From assembly GCA_004297725.1 (NCBI GenBank), contig SCUS01000054.1, positions 51,595 through 115,594 of the forward strand: DNA of 64,000 nucleotides. The letters run 5' to 3'. Position 1 is the first letter of the stretch, and each line of letters begins with the position of its first letter. The notes below the pieces were generated by a model. The model ran no database searches and was not told the origin of the DNA. It was given only the letters and a program-made list of their open reading frames with translations. This document shows positions 25,290 to 34,893 of this stretch, in pieces. The DNA comes from Myxococcaceae bacterium (GTDB lineage Bacteria > Myxococcota_A > Polyangia > Polyangiales > Ga0077539). A program made the translations under genes and the position numbers.

Positions 25290-25997
25290 ATGCTGCGCTG
25301 GGGAGTGGGGCTGGTGGTCTTCGACATGGCGGGCACCACCGTGCAGGACGACGGGATGGTGCTGGAGTGCTTCGTCGCGGCCGCGGAGTACGTGGGGCTC
25401 CGGGTGTCGCGAGAGGAGCTCAACGACCGCATGGGACTCTCGAAGATCGCGGTCTTCGACGAGCTCTCCCGGCGCCAGGTGGGCCTGGGCCGGGACGAGG
25501 AGGCGAAGGCCCTGCGAGACCGCGGCTACGAGGCCTTCTGCCAGGTGCTGGAGGGGGCCTACGCCCGAGCCGGGGTGGCGCCCATCCAGGGGGCCGAGGC
25601 GACCTTCGCGTGGCTTCACGCGCACGGCGCCAGGGTGGCGCTCAACACGGGCTTCTACCGCAGGGTCACGGACATCATCGTCCGGGGGCTGCGCTGGGAG
25701 GACAAGGTCGACGCCGTGGTCTGCGTCGACGACGTGCGGCAGGGGAGGCCTGCGCCGTACATGATCCACGAGGCGATGCAGCGCTGCGGGGTGCACGGGG
25801 TCGACGAGGTGGTGGTGGTGGGCGACACCCCATCGGACATGCACGCCGGGCGCAACGCCGGGGCCCGCGCGGTGGTGGGCGTCACCAGCGGCTCTCACAC
25901 CGCATCGACGCTGCGGCGCCAGCCCTCGACGCACGTGCTGCCGAGCGTCCGAGAGCTGCCGGAGATGATCGAGCGCCTCGGTCGGCTGAAGCGCTGA
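25290..25997 (+). CDS. HAD hydrolase of the phosphonatase (PhnX-like) branch
   Basis: This is a 235-residue HAD phosphohydrolase. The nucleophile motif is FDMAGTTV with Asp12; DxAGTT is specific to the phosphonoacetaldehyde hydrolase branch. The cap carries MGLSK with Lys52, at the position of the Schiff-base lysine in MGLLK of PhnX. ALNTGFYRR is motif II, RPAPYMIHEAM holds motif III, and VVGDTPSDMHAGRNAGA is motif IV. The reaction would be C-P bond cleavage or a related phosphatase step. No phosphonate transporter or PhnW is present; the next gene is a class I, not class V, aminotransferase. Start 25290 (after GGAG-like ACGGAG) is preferred. Confidence 0.84.
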   Translation: MLRWGVGLVVFDMAGTTVQDDGMVLECFVAAAEYVGLRVSREELNDRMGLSKIAVFDELSRRQVGLGRDEEAKALRDRGYEAFCQVLEGAYARAGVAPIQGAEATFAWLHAHGARVALNTGFYRRVTDIIVRGLRWEDKVDAVVCVDDVRQGRPAPYMIHEAMQRCGVHGVDEVVVVGDTPSDMHAGRNAGARAVVGVTSGSHTASTLRRQPSTHVLPSVRELPEMIERLGRLKR

Positions 25998-26037
25998 CGG
26001 CGCCCCAGCCCCCGGAGGTGACACCGGCCGTGCCCTC

Positions 26038-27270
26038 ATGGCATCACGCGGACCCATGAGCCTGCTCCCCGCCCGCAACGCGTCACGCCCCGGAGACGAC
26101 CCCATCTTCGCCCTCAACCGCGAGGCCATGCAGCGCAAGGCGGCGGGAGAGCGCATCGTCAACGCCACGGTGGGGGCGCTGCTGGAGGACGACGGGCGGC
26201 TCGCGGTGCTGCCCTCGGTGGTCGAGGCGCTGCGGGAGGTTGCGCCCCTGAAGGCGGCGGCGTACGCGCCCATCGCGGGGGCGCCGGAGTTCTTGAACGC
26301 GGTCATCCGAGACCTGCTGGGCGGGAGCTCCCTGGCCGACTGCGCGACCGCGGTGTCCACCCCCGGCGGCACGGGCGCGCTGCGGCACGCGGTGTCGACC
26401 TTCCTCGAGCGCGGCCAGTCGCTGCTCACCTCGTCGTTCTACTGGGGGCCCTACGCCACCATCTGCGACGAGCACGAGCGCACGGTGACGACCTTCCCGA
26501 TGTTCGGAGAGCACGGGGGCTTCGACCTCGACGGCTTCCAGCGGGGGCTCGACGAGACCGCGGCGAAGCAGGGGCGGGTGCTGGTCTTCCTCAACGACCC
26601 CTGCCACAACCCGACGGGCTACTCGATGAGCGAGGCCGAGTGGACGGCCGCCTCGACGATCCTCGCGGGGGTCGCGAAGCGCGTCCCCACGACGGTGCTC
26701 GCGGACGTGGCCTACCTCGCCTACGCGAAGGACACCCGCTCCTTCCTCAAGCACCTCGAGCCTCTGGCCGAGCGGGCGGCGGTGCTCTTCGCCTGGTCGG
26801 GCAGCAAGGCCTTCACCCAGTACGGGCAGCGCATCGGGGCGCTGGTCGCGTGCACCCACGACGCCGCCGCGCGCGACGCCATGCAGCGGGCCCTGGCGTG
26901 GGCCTGCCGCGGCACCTGGAGCAACTGCAACGCCGCGGGGCAGTACGCGGTCGCGCGGTGCCTCACCGACGCCCCGCTCAAGGCGAAGGTCGACGGCGAG
27001 CGAGACCGGCTGCGCGACCTGCTCGACGCGCGCGTGGCGGCCTTCAACCGGGCGGCGGAGGGCACGTCGCTGCGGTACCCGCGCTACGACGGCGGGTTCT
27101 TCGTGACGGTGTTCTCGCCGGAGGCGAAGGCCCACGCGGAGAAGCTGAAGGCGCGAGGGGTCTTCGTGGTGCCTTCGGCGGGCGCCCTGCGGGTGGCCCT
27201 CTGCGGGGTGGCCCAGTCGGACGTGGCGACGGTGGTGGGCGCCATCGACGAGGTGCTGCGCGGGGCCTGA
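26038..27270 (+). CDS. Class I aminotransferase (aromatic/aspartate type)
   Basis: This 410-residue fold-type I PLP aminotransferase is cytoplasmic. NATVGALLEDDG and PIAGAPEFLNAV are typical of the aspartate/tyrosine aminotransferase group. STPGGTGALRHAV is the phosphate-binding turn, FLNDPCHNPTGYSM holds the substrate-contacting Asn, DVAYLAYA the ring Asp, and FAWSGSKAFTQYGQRIGAL the Schiff-base Lys. FFVTVFSPEA and the end LRVALCGVAQSD are consistent. Start 26038, or 26056 (MSLLPARN). It follows the HAD gene by 40 bases on the same strand, so a shared transcript is likely. The substrate is unproven. Confidence 0.88.
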   Translation: MASRGPMSLLPARNASRPGDDPIFALNREAMQRKAAGERIVNATVGALLEDDGRLAVLPSVVEALREVAPLKAAAYAPIAGAPEFLNAVIRDLLGGSSLADCATAVSTPGGTGALRHAVSTFLERGQSLLTSSFYWGPYATICDEHERTVTTFPMFGEHGGFDLDGFQRGLDETAAKQGRVLVFLNDPCHNPTGYSMSEAEWTAASTILAGVAKRVPTTVLADVAYLAYAKDTRSFLKHLEPLAERAAVLFAWSGSKAFTQYGQRIGALVACTHDAAARDAMQRALAWACRGTWSNCNAAGQYAVARCLTDAPLKAKVDGERDRLRDLLDARVAAFNRAAEGTSLRYPRYDGGFFVTVFSPEAKAHAEKLKARGVFVVPSAGALRVALCGVAQSDVATVVGAIDEVLRGA

Positions 27271-27352
27271 GCCCGGCCGCCGCCATTGCCGCTCCGGGGT
27301 GTATCATCACCCTCATCGGAACCTTTCCGCTCCCCGAAGGTCATACCCGCCG

Positions 27353-28021
27353 ATGGCGACCATGAACACCGCGACCACCGTTGACGACATCCCGGCGCCG
27401 CCGCGCCCCGGGGAGGCCGACGCCCTCGACGAGGTGCTCGTCGGGCTCTCCGCCCCGCCGCGCGCTCGCCGTCGCATCCTCGCCGTCCTGCTCACGGCGA
27501 TCCCCGTGGCGGCGCTCTTCCTCGCGTCGCAGATGATCGACGACGTCCGCTACGCCATGGCCCCGACCTCGGCGGTCTCCCTGGGCGACGGCCGCAGCGC
27601 CGACCCTGCGAGCGTCGGGCTCAACCACTACGTCACCCTCACCGCCTCGCCCTCCATGGCCGGCGCGGTCACCTACTCCCGGCTCCTCTGGCCGGGAGAG
27701 CACCTGGTGTTTCCCATCGCGGGGCGCGACGGCACGCCCATCTACGTGCAGGTCTCGCAAGACGGCGCGCAGGCGATGGCGAGGGGGGAGTTCCAGGGGA
27801 GGCTCACCCGCTTCGGCGGGGCCGGCGGGCGGTACGCGGGCGTCGGGGAGTACCTCCACCGCTCGCTGCGCGCGCCGGTCAGCGCCGACACCTGGCTGCT
27901 GGTCGACGGGGCCACGCCGACGCGCAACCTCTGGGCACCGCTCCTCGTCACCCTGCTGCTGGCCATCGCCCTCAGCGACCTCGGCCTGCTCTTCAAGCTG
28001 TTTCGCCCGAACCGGGAGTGA
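27353..28021 (+). CDS. Membrane protein with two TM helices, unknown
   Basis: I do not recognise this 222-residue protein. A cytoplasmic N-terminus of about 45 residues (Asp/Pro-rich, then RARRR) precedes TM1 (RILAVLLTAIPVAALFLASQM). The loop of about 125 residues is beta-rich (NHYVTLTASPSMAGAVTYS, PIYVQVSQDG). TM2 lies near the C-terminus (LWAPLLVTLLLAIALSDLGLLFKLF). It is downstream of the aminotransferase (82 bases) and upstream of the TPR-like gene (91 bases), all on the plus strand. Confidence 0.72.
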   Translation: MATMNTATTVDDIPAPPRPGEADALDEVLVGLSAPPRARRRILAVLLTAIPVAALFLASQMIDDVRYAMAPTSAVSLGDGRSADPASVGLNHYVTLTASPSMAGAVTYSRLLWPGEHLVFPIAGRDGTPIYVQVSQDGAQAMARGEFQGRLTRFGGAGGRYAGVGEYLHRSLRAPVSADTWLLVDGATPTRNLWAPLLVTLLLAIALSDLGLLFKLFRPNRE

Positions 28022-28112
28022 GCGCTGACCGCGGCCCGCGCAAGCGGTCGCGCGAACGATCCAGCCCGAGTATGGTCTCCGGCGCATTCACCGCTTCGCT
28101 GGAGGGTCATTG

Positions 28113-29255
28113 ATGGGCGACGCCGCAGGAACATTCACCACTGACGACCTCGTCGCGCTCCTCGCCGACGCCGGGGAGGTCGACGCGGGCGTCGAGGTGC
28201 TCGAGGCGATCCGCGCCCACGACCAGGCCTCCGCCCAGACGATGCGGCTGCAGGCCAGGCTCTTCGCCGCCGAGGCCCCGGACGCCGGGCGGCGGCGCGA
28301 GGTGCTGCTCCGCCTCCGCGACGGGCGCGTCGACGGGCTCGCCCGGGAGGGCGCGCTGCTCGAGGCCTGCGTGGCGCTGCGGCTTCTCAACCGGGAGTTT
28401 CCCGAGGAGCCCATGTGGGCCGAGAAGCTGAGCCGCATCGAAGACCTGCTGCTGCCGCTGCCCAACCTCCACGGCGACGCGAGGCGCGCGGACGTCGACG
28501 CCCTCATCGCCCTCGGCCGCACCCGAGAGGCGTGGGAGCTCCTCCGGGAGATGGTCACCGACTCGCCCAACGAGCTCGAGCTCTCTCGGCGCGCCGACGC
28601 GCTGCGGGCGCTGCTCTTCGAGCCGATGCACACCCGGCCCTATCGGGAGGGCGAAGAGCAGCCCGCCCGGCTGACGGACCCCGACGAGGCCCTCGCCCAG
28701 GCCGAGCAGGACGTCGCGGGGGGCGACCTGCGCGGCGCCCTGCGTCGGCTCGACCACCTCGCTCCCTCCAGGGCCGATGCGGCGCGCTGGGTGCGCTACC
28801 GCGACGCGCTCGACGAGCTGGTCTCGGTGCTCGAAGCCGACGACGGTCTCGAGCAGGGCTCCAACGAAGAGGAGACCGCGCGCATCGGGGGCGCCGAGGT
28901 GGTCGACCTGAAGATCCGCGCGGGCGCGCTGCGAGAGGCCCGCGAGGACGCGGTGCGCCGGCTCGCGACGCACCCCGGCGCCACGGAGGAGAGCCTGCTG
29001 CTGCGGCGCATCTCGGCGCTCGACGAGCTGCTGGGCGGGCCGACCCGCTCGGCGGTGGTGGCCGCGCCGCCGCCGGTGGTGGCCGCGCCGTCGCCCGCGG
29101 TGCCCGCGGCCTCCATCGAGGTGGAGATCGTGCGCGACCCGCCGGGGGCCCACGACGACGACGACCCGACGAAGCGCCGCGTCTCGCTCCCCTCGGCGCC
29201 CGAAGGCGTGGTCGAGGTGAAGCGTCGGCGCATCGTGCGGCTCGGCGAGGGCTGA
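28113..29255 (+). CDS. TPR-like helical cytoplasmic protein
   Basis: This 380-residue protein consists mostly of Ala/Leu/Arg helices (VDALIALGRTREAWELLREM, AGGDLRGALRRLDHLAPS, REAREDAVRRLATHPG), in the style of tetratricopeptide repeats. The region about 310-335 is Pro/Ala-rich, and the end is charged (DDDDPTKRRVSLP, VKRRRIVRLGEG). The ATG at 28113 has GGAGGG 6 bases before it; a TTG at 28110 is in frame but less likely. A scaffold or adaptor is the usual role for such folds; no specific function can be assigned. It ends 6 bases from the convergent helicase stop. Confidence 0.7.
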   Translation: MGDAAGTFTTDDLVALLADAGEVDAGVEVLEAIRAHDQASAQTMRLQARLFAAEAPDAGRRREVLLRLRDGRVDGLAREGALLEACVALRLLNREFPEEPMWAEKLSRIEDLLLPLPNLHGDARRADVDALIALGRTREAWELLREMVTDSPNELELSRRADALRALLFEPMHTRPYREGEEQPARLTDPDEALAQAEQDVAGGDLRGALRRLDHLAPSRADAARWVRYRDALDELVSVLEADDGLEQGSNEEETARIGGAEVVDLKIRAGALREAREDAVRRLATHPGATEESLLLRRISALDELLGGPTRSAVVAAPPPVVAAPSPAVPAASIEVEIVRDPPGAHDDDDPTKRRVSLPSAPEGVVEVKRRRIVRLGEG

Positions 29256-29261
29256 GCGGTC

Positions 29262-31628
29262 CTACTGCAGCGTCGGGGCGCCCAGCGCGTCGAAGAGCGC
29301 GAGGGCCATCTGCTTGCGGTCGCCGGCGCTGTCGTCGAGGCCGGGGCTCACGCAGGCCGGACACCCGTGGGCGCAGGGGCAGTCGAGCACCAGCGACCGG
29401 GCGCGGGAGAGCAGCGCGTCGCGTCGCTCGAAGGCCCGCTCGGCGAGGCCCACGCCGCCGGGCGCGGCGTCGTAGAGGAAGAGCGTCGGCGACACCACCC
29501 CGGGGTCGTCGTCGGCCGCGGGGAGCAGCTCGATGGAGGTGCCGAGGTCCTGCGGGGAGCACATGAGCGCGAGGCTGGCGATGGAGCGCAGCGCGTGGCC
29601 GAGGCCCCGCAGGCCGTCGAGCACGCGGGCGCGTCCGCTCACGTCGCCTTCGCCGTCCACGCGGGCGCACGCGGCGTCGAAGCGGTCGGCGGGGAGGGAG
29701 ATCCAGCAGGCGTCGGTCTCGATGACGAAGGGGGGCAGGTCGAGGCGGTCCTGCCCGAGGTGCTCGTGGGTGTGGAAGCGCACCCGGCGGAAGCCGGTGA
29801 CCTCGGTGGTGACCTGCACCTCGCCGAGCGTCGCGGTGGGGCCGTCGGACTCCGCCACCAGGGCTTCGGTCTCCTCGGCGTGCAGCACGTCGAGCCGGGT
29901 GCGGGTGATGGCCTCGGTGAACCAGTCGTGCGGAGAAGGGATCACCACCGCGCGCCGCCCCTCCAGGTCGAGCGACTCCACCAGCCAGGGCGCTCCCTCG
30001 TGCTGGTAGATCGCGCGGGCGTGGAGCTGGAGCAGGGCGCTGCGGTGGTCGAGCTCCGCGAGGGTGCGCTGGGTGTCCTTCTCGATCACGGCCACGCGCA
30101 CCTCGCTGATGGAGCGCAGCGAGACCCGCTGCGCGGGGTAGTCGGTGGCGATCCAGGTCCAGCGGCTGTTGCTCTGGTGGATGGAGCCCTCCTCGGCGAG
30201 CACCGCGAGCGCGTCGGCGGTGGCGTCCGCGGAGAGCTCGCCGTAGGACTCCTTCGCGGCGAAGGGCAGCTCGAAGGTGGCGCAGCGCAGGTGCTGCAGC
30301 AGCAGCTCGACGTTGTTGGGGTCGACCCTCGCCTCCTCGATGGGCGCCCCGAGAATCCAGCGGGGATCGCGCGCGAGGTACTGGTCCACCGGGGCGGCGG
30401 AGGTGACCAGCAGCGCGAGCGAGGACACGCCGCGGCGGCCCGCGCGGCCGAAGCGCTGCCAGAGGGCGGCGAGGGTCCCGGGGTAGCCCGCGCAGACGAC
30501 CGCGTCGAGGTCGCCGAGGTCGATGCCGAGCTCCAGCGCGGAGGTGGCGATCACGCAGCGCACGTCGCCGTCGCGCAGGCCCTTCTCGATGCGACGGCGC
30601 GTCTCCGGGAGGTAGCCGCCGCGGTAGGCCTGCAGCGCCTCGTCGGGGACCCCTTCGGGGCGCAGCCGGTCGCGCAGGTAGCGGAGCATGGTCTCGACGG
30701 CGTGGCGCGATCCTCCGAAGACGAGGGTGGGCACCTGCGCTCGCACGAGGTCGGCCGCGAGGCGCACGGCGGAGCGGGTGTAGCTCGCCCGGACGCCGAG
30801 CTCGGGGTTGATGACCGGCGGGTTGTAGACGACGACGTTGCGGGGGCCGATGGGAGCGCCCGAGCGGTCGATGGTGACGACCGGGGCGCCGATCATCCGG
30901 GCGGCGTGGGCGCCCGGGTTGCCGAGCGTGGCCGAGGCGCAGAGGAAGATCGGGTCGCTGCCGTGGAAGCGCGCGATGCGACGGAGCCGACGGAGGACGT
31001 TGGCGACGTGCGAGCCGAAGACGCCGGTGAGGGCGTGGAGCTCGTCGACGATGACGAAGCGCAGCGAGGAGAAGAAGCGCGACCAGCTCGCGTGGTGAGG
31101 GAGCATCCCCCCGTGGAGCATGTCGGGGTTGGTGATGACCACGTTGGCGCGATCCCGGGCGCGGCGCCGGGCGTCGCCGTTGGTGTCGCCGTCGTAGGTG
31201 GCGACCACCGCGTCGAGGCCGGAGGCGTGGAAGAGGGCGCCGAGGCTGTGCTCCTGGTCGCGGGCGAGGGCCTTGGTGGGGAGCAGGGCGAGGGCGCGGG
31301 CGCCGGGCTCGGCGGCGAGGCGCTCGGCGAGCGGCAGGCTGAAGCAGAGGGATTTGCCCGACGCGGTGGGCGTGGCGACGACGAGGTGACGGCCCGCCCG
31401 GGCGAGGTCGAGGGCCTCGCGCTGGTGGCGGTAGAGGGAGGTGATCCCCCGGGCGCGGAGGCCGTCGCGCACGGCCTCGGGGAGGTCGGCGGGGAGCGGG
31501 ACGGCGTCGGGTTCGGTGGGGTCGAGCGTGCGGTCGAGGGCGAGGTCGCGGCGGATGGCGTCGTCGTGACGCCAACGGTCGAGGACGGCGTCGACGCCGC
31601 GGGAGCGCTGCCAGGGTGCGCGGGCCAT
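29262..31628 (-). CDS. mrfA: DEAD/DEAH-box DNA helicase with DUF1998 (MrfA/Hrq1-like)
   Basis: This 788-residue superfamily 2 helicase resembles B. subtilis MrfA (YprA), which acts in mitomycin C and crosslink repair. Motif I ATPTASGKSLCF is near residue 80, motif II VIVDELHALTG near 196, motif III LCASATLGNP, motif V ATSALELGIDLG and motif VI WQRFGRAGRRG. The C-terminal DUF1998 region has LFLYDAAPGGVGLAERAFE and a four-Cys cluster (DCPCAHGCPACVSP), as expected for the zinc site. The partner exonuclease MrfB is not adjacent. The ATG at 31628 is chosen because the in-frame upstream sequence lies over the divergent nucleotidase region. Confidence 0.9.
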   Translation of the reverse strand: MARAPWQRSRGVDAVLDRWRHDDAIRRDLALDRTLDPTEPDAVPLPADLPEAVRDGLRARGITSLYRHQREALDLARAGRHLVVATPTASGKSLCFSLPLAERLAAEPGARALALLPTKALARDQEHSLGALFHASGLDAVVATYDGDTNGDARRRARDRANVVITNPDMLHGGMLPHHASWSRFFSSLRFVIVDELHALTGVFGSHVANVLRRLRRIARFHGSDPIFLCASATLGNPGAHAARMIGAPVVTIDRSGAPIGPRNVVVYNPPVINPELGVRASYTRSAVRLAADLVRAQVPTLVFGGSRHAVETMLRYLRDRLRPEGVPDEALQAYRGGYLPETRRRIEKGLRDGDVRCVIATSALELGIDLGDLDAVVCAGYPGTLAALWQRFGRAGRRGVSSLALLVTSAAPVDQYLARDPRWILGAPIEEARVDPNNVELLLQHLRCATFELPFAAKESYGELSADATADALAVLAEEGSIHQSNSRWTWIATDYPAQRVSLRSISEVRVAVIEKDTQRTLAELDHRSALLQLHARAIYQHEGAPWLVESLDLEGRRAVVIPSPHDWFTEAITRTRLDVLHAEETEALVAESDGPTATLGEVQVTTEVTGFRRVRFHTHEHLGQDRLDLPPFVIETDACWISLPADRFDAACARVDGEGDVSGRARVLDGLRGLGHALRSIASLALMCSPQDLGTSIELLPAADDDPGVVSPTLFLYDAAPGGVGLAERAFERRDALLSRARSLVLDCPCAHGCPACVSPGLDDSAGDRKQMALALFDALGAPTLQ

Positions 31629-31787
31629 AGGAAGAGGGCCGGGAAGGTAGCGCGAACGGGGGCTACGCGGGGAGAAGAGCGGTGCCAGGCGAGCGGCGGT
31701 CGACGTGGACAGAGCGCCCGACGACACTACGCAGTCGTCGGTGGACGGCCCGAGCGACGGGGCGCTGATCCGATGGGACGGGCGTGA

Positions 31788-33491
31788 ATGACGATGGGTG
31801 CTGGACGGCTTCTCATGGTGATGTTCGCGGCGGGGTGCTTCGGCTGCACCGACCAGGGAGGGGCCGTCGCCGCCACCGACGCCGCGACCGACGCGGCGCG
31901 CATGGACGCGAGCGACGGCACGGTCATGCTCCGGGTGCTGGCGATCAACGACCTGCACGGGCACCTGCAGACGCCGCCCGGCTCGATGGTCACGCTGCCT
32001 GACGGGAGCAGCACCGGGCTCGGCGGGGTGGCCTGGCTCGCCACCTCGCTCACGACACTGCGCGCGTCGGCGCCCCACAGCCTCTTCGTGTCGGCGGGCG
32101 ACCTCATCGGGGGCAGCCCCCTGCTCTCGGGGCTCTTCCACGACGAGCCGACCATCGAGGTGATGAACGCGATGGGGCTCGACTACAACGCCGTAGGCAA
32201 CCACGAGTTCGACGAGGGCCTCGCCGAGCTTCGACGGATGCAGATGGGCGGCTGCCACCCGGTCGATGGCTGCCAGGGCGCGATGCCCTTCGCCGGCGCG
32301 CGCTTCCGCTTCCTCGCCGCCAACGTGATGGAGACGCGGGCGACCACCACCATCTTTCCCCGCTACGACATCCGCGAGTACGAGGGCGTGCGCGTCGCCG
32401 TCGTGGGGATGACGCTACAGAACACCCCGAGCGTCGTGCCGGCGGCGGGCGTCACGGGCCTCTCCTTCGCCGACGAGGTCGCCACCGTCAACGCCATGGT
32501 GCCCGAGCTCCGGAGCATGCGCGTCGAGGCCATCATCGTGCTGTTGCACGAGGGCGGAAACGTCTCTGCGACGAGCTCGGCGTACACCGGCTGCGACGGT
32601 CTCTACGGGCCCATCGTCGAGATCGCGCGCACGCTCGACGACGCGGTCGACGTGATCGCCAGCGCGCACACTCACTCGGCCTACGTCTGCCGTCTGGGCC
32701 ACAAGCTCGTCACCTCCGCGGGCTCCTTCGGCAGGCTCATCACCGCGATCGACCTCGGTCTCGACCGGGCGACCGGCGACGTCGTCTCCGCGAGCGCCCG
32801 CAACTGGCCGACGCTCGACAACGTGATCCCCGACCCTGCGATCGGGGCCATCGTCGCGCGCTACCAGGCGCTCGCGAGCGCGCGAGAGGCGCGGGTGATC
32901 GGGACGATCACGGAGACCCTGAGCCGCACTCTCTCCCCCGGCGGCCAGTCGACGCTCGGGTCGGTGATCGCCGACGCGCAGCTCGAGGCGACGCGCGACG
33001 CGATGGCGGTGGTGGCGTTTCAGCACAACGGCGGAGTGCGAGCCGACCTCGCCTTCGAGCGCAGCGGCGCGGAGACGGTCGACGGCCAGGTGACCTACGG
33101 CGAGGGCTACGCGGTGCACCCCTTCGGCAACCGCCTGTGGACGGCGACCTTCACCGGGAGGCAGCTCAAGGCGATCCTCGAGGCGCAATTCGAGTCCGGC
33201 CGCGGCCTGCTGCAGGTGTCGCGAGGCCTCACCTACAGCTGGGATCCCTCGATGCCCGCGGGCTCGCGCGTCGACCCTGCGACCGTGCGCGTCGACGATC
33301 GACCGCTCGACCTCGCGTCGTCGTACCGCGTGACCTTCAACGAGGCCGTCCCGTCGGGCTATCCCGCCTTCAACGCGGGCACCGACGTGCGCATCGGCCC
33401 CGTCGACCTCGACGCGCTGGAGGCGTACTTCCGCGCCCGCTCCCCCGTCGCCCCGCCGGCGTTGACCCGGATCACCCAGCGGACGCCGTGA
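31788..33491 (+). CDS. 5'-nucleotidase / UshA-type metallophosphatase lipoprotein
   Basis: This 567-residue exported enzyme hydrolyses nucleotides or related phosphoesters outside the cytoplasm. The signal peptide ends FGC (lipobox FAAGCFGC), with an Ala/Asp linker after it. The calcineurin-like domain has LAINDLHGHLQ, SAGDLIGGSPLLS, AVGNHEFDEG and a SAHTHSAYVC His pair. The C-terminal 5'-nucleotidase domain has FQHNGGVRADL, VHPFGNRLWTATFTG and NEAVPSGYPAF. Start 31788 or 31794. It is divergent from the helicase (159 bases apart) and abuts the convergent pirin gene. Confidence 0.9.
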   Translation: MTMGAGRLLMVMFAAGCFGCTDQGGAVAATDAATDAARMDASDGTVMLRVLAINDLHGHLQTPPGSMVTLPDGSSTGLGGVAWLATSLTTLRASAPHSLFVSAGDLIGGSPLLSGLFHDEPTIEVMNAMGLDYNAVGNHEFDEGLAELRRMQMGGCHPVDGCQGAMPFAGARFRFLAANVMETRATTTIFPRYDIREYEGVRVAVVGMTLQNTPSVVPAAGVTGLSFADEVATVNAMVPELRSMRVEAIIVLLHEGGNVSATSSAYTGCDGLYGPIVEIARTLDDAVDVIASAHTHSAYVCRLGHKLVTSAGSFGRLITAIDLGLDRATGDVVSASARNWPTLDNVIPDPAIGAIVARYQALASAREARVIGTITETLSRTLSPGGQSTLGSVIADAQLEATRDAMAVVAFQHNGGVRADLAFERSGAETVDGQVTYGEGYAVHPFGNRLWTATFTGRQLKAILEAQFESGRGLLQVSRGLTYSWDPSMPAGSRVDPATVRVDDRPLDLASSYRVTFNEAVPSGYPAFNAGTDVRIGPVDLDALEAYFRARSPVAPPALTRITQRTP

Positions 33492-33495
33492 ACGG

Positions 33496-34368
33496 TCACC
33501 TTTCGGGGCGCTGCTGTAGTCGCCCCTGGGCGCGCAGCTCGCGACCCAGGCGAGCGATCTCGCCCTCGCCCTGGCGCAGGGCGCCCGGGGAGGTGTGCAC
33601 CGAGTAGCGGCCCAGCACGAGGTCGTGCGGGTGCTTCACGGCCGATCCGACGATGAGGTCGGTGGCGACCGCGGCCTCGAAGCGGAGCGCGCCATCGCCC
33701 TCGGCGAACACGACGAGCTCGCCCTGCGCGACGGGCTCCGGGCCCACGAGGGCGCCCGTGTGAACCGCCGCGAAGGCCACCGTGTGCCCGGCCGGGGGCT
33801 GGTAGGTCCAGCGCTCGCCCGCCGCGAGCGACACGGCCAGGTAGCTCATGCCCTCCGGCGACGGCACCGGGCTGGTCACCTCGCCCAGGCGGCCGAGGAT
33901 CACCCGCGCCGGCCCCACCGTCGGGACCTCCGAGGGCGCGAGGTAGCGGCTCTCCGTGGGCCCGTTCTCGAGCGCCGCGGGGAGGGCCACCCAGAGCTGG
34001 TAGCCCCGCAGCGTGCCCGCCGCGGCGGCCCCGCCGGTGTGCCAGACGCCGCCGCCGGCGCGCATCCACTCGACGCCGCCCGCGGGGATGACCCCCTGCG
34101 AGCCGTTGCTCTCCTCGTAGCTCGCCGCGCCCTCGAAGAGGTAGCTCACCGTCGCGATGCCCGAGTGCGGGTGCCAGCCCATCTGCATCGGCCCGGCGCC
34201 GCGCAGCTCGATGCGATCGAGGAACACGAAGGGCTTGAGCAGCTCGCCAAGGTCCGACGGGCTCATCAGCCGCGTGATGCCGCCGTGCCCCATGCCGCGG
34301 GTGCGCCGCACGCTGCGCCGCTCCGCTCCGTCCACCAGCCCGGAAAGTCCGCTGTCCATGTCGTTCAA
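33496..34368 (-). CDS. Pirin-family protein
   Basis: This 290-residue bicupin has the pirin core: FVFLDRIEL, GWHPHSGIATVSYLFEGAASYEES, and VEWMRAGGGVWHTGG provide the His/Glu metal ligands in the N-terminal cupin. The middle part (YQLWVALPAALEN) and the C-terminal cupin (LAAGERWTYQPPAGHTVAF) follow. Family roles vary: quercetin dioxygenase activity, redox sensing, or regulation of pyruvate metabolism. The start at 34368 or 34359. Upstream is a long non-coding block, so its promoter should lie just above 34370. Confidence 0.87.
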   Translation of the reverse strand: MNDMDSGLSGLVDGAERRSVRRTRGMGHGGITRLMSPSDLGELLKPFVFLDRIELRGAGPMQMGWHPHSGIATVSYLFEGAASYEESNGSQGVIPAGGVEWMRAGGGVWHTGGAAAAGTLRGYQLWVALPAALENGPTESRYLAPSEVPTVGPARVILGRLGEVTSPVPSPEGMSYLAVSLAAGERWTYQPPAGHTVAFAAVHTGALVGPEPVAQGELVVFAEGDGALRFEAAVATDLIVGSAVKHPHDLVLGRYSVHTSPGALRQGEGEIARLGRELRAQGRLQQRPER

Positions 34369-34893
34369 CTCCGCTCTGCCGGGCGATGGCCGCCCGGTCG
34401 ACCGTCAGGATGGGCCTCGAAGGCATCGTACGGAAGCAGCGCGAATGAACGGCACCTGCTCACCAACGATGCATCGAGCGTAGCCGCTATACCCGCGACC
34501 CGCCCTTCGCACCACGGCTCCCCGGCACATGGGCCCTGCAACGCCAGCGGGCGTAGTACCTCCGGGGGGTGGCAAGGCCATAGGCGGCATTGGCGCCCGC
34601 GCAGCCGTTGCGGCTATGGACGAGCTGCTCGCAACATCTGCGCGACCCATGATCCCCGCGGCTTCGATGACGCAATCTCGCGCTCCGCGCCCCACCGGCG
34701 GGACCGTCGCCCGTCTCGACACCCGCGTGACGCATCCGGCGGGGGCGAGGGCGGAGGGGGGGTGGGCGCCCAGCGATCTTCTCGATATTCGAGAGAATGG
34801 CCACAGCGCGCGTCCCCGAGAGGCCCCGCCGACACGCCCGGCCGCCGAGGGAACACATGCGCCGGAGGGGGCCAGTGTCCGCCATCACGACAG
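34369..34893. other. Non-coding stretch between pirin and the sigma-factor control region
   Basis: No convincing gene was found. Open frames here (for example 34529-34930 plus and 34614-35042 minus) lack family signals, Shine-Dalgarno sites and consistent codon use. The DNA becomes less GC-rich toward its right end, which is where the repeats and the putative promoter begin. Confidence 0.5.

Noticed and set aside
25290..25997. Naming the HAD gene phnX
   Set aside because: The key Asp and Lys are present, but no phosphonate genes flank it, and phosphonatase-like paralogues share these motifs.
29367..31787. 806-codon plus-strand frame opposite the helicase
   Set aside because: Helicase motifs I to VI and the Cys cluster are all on the minus strand.
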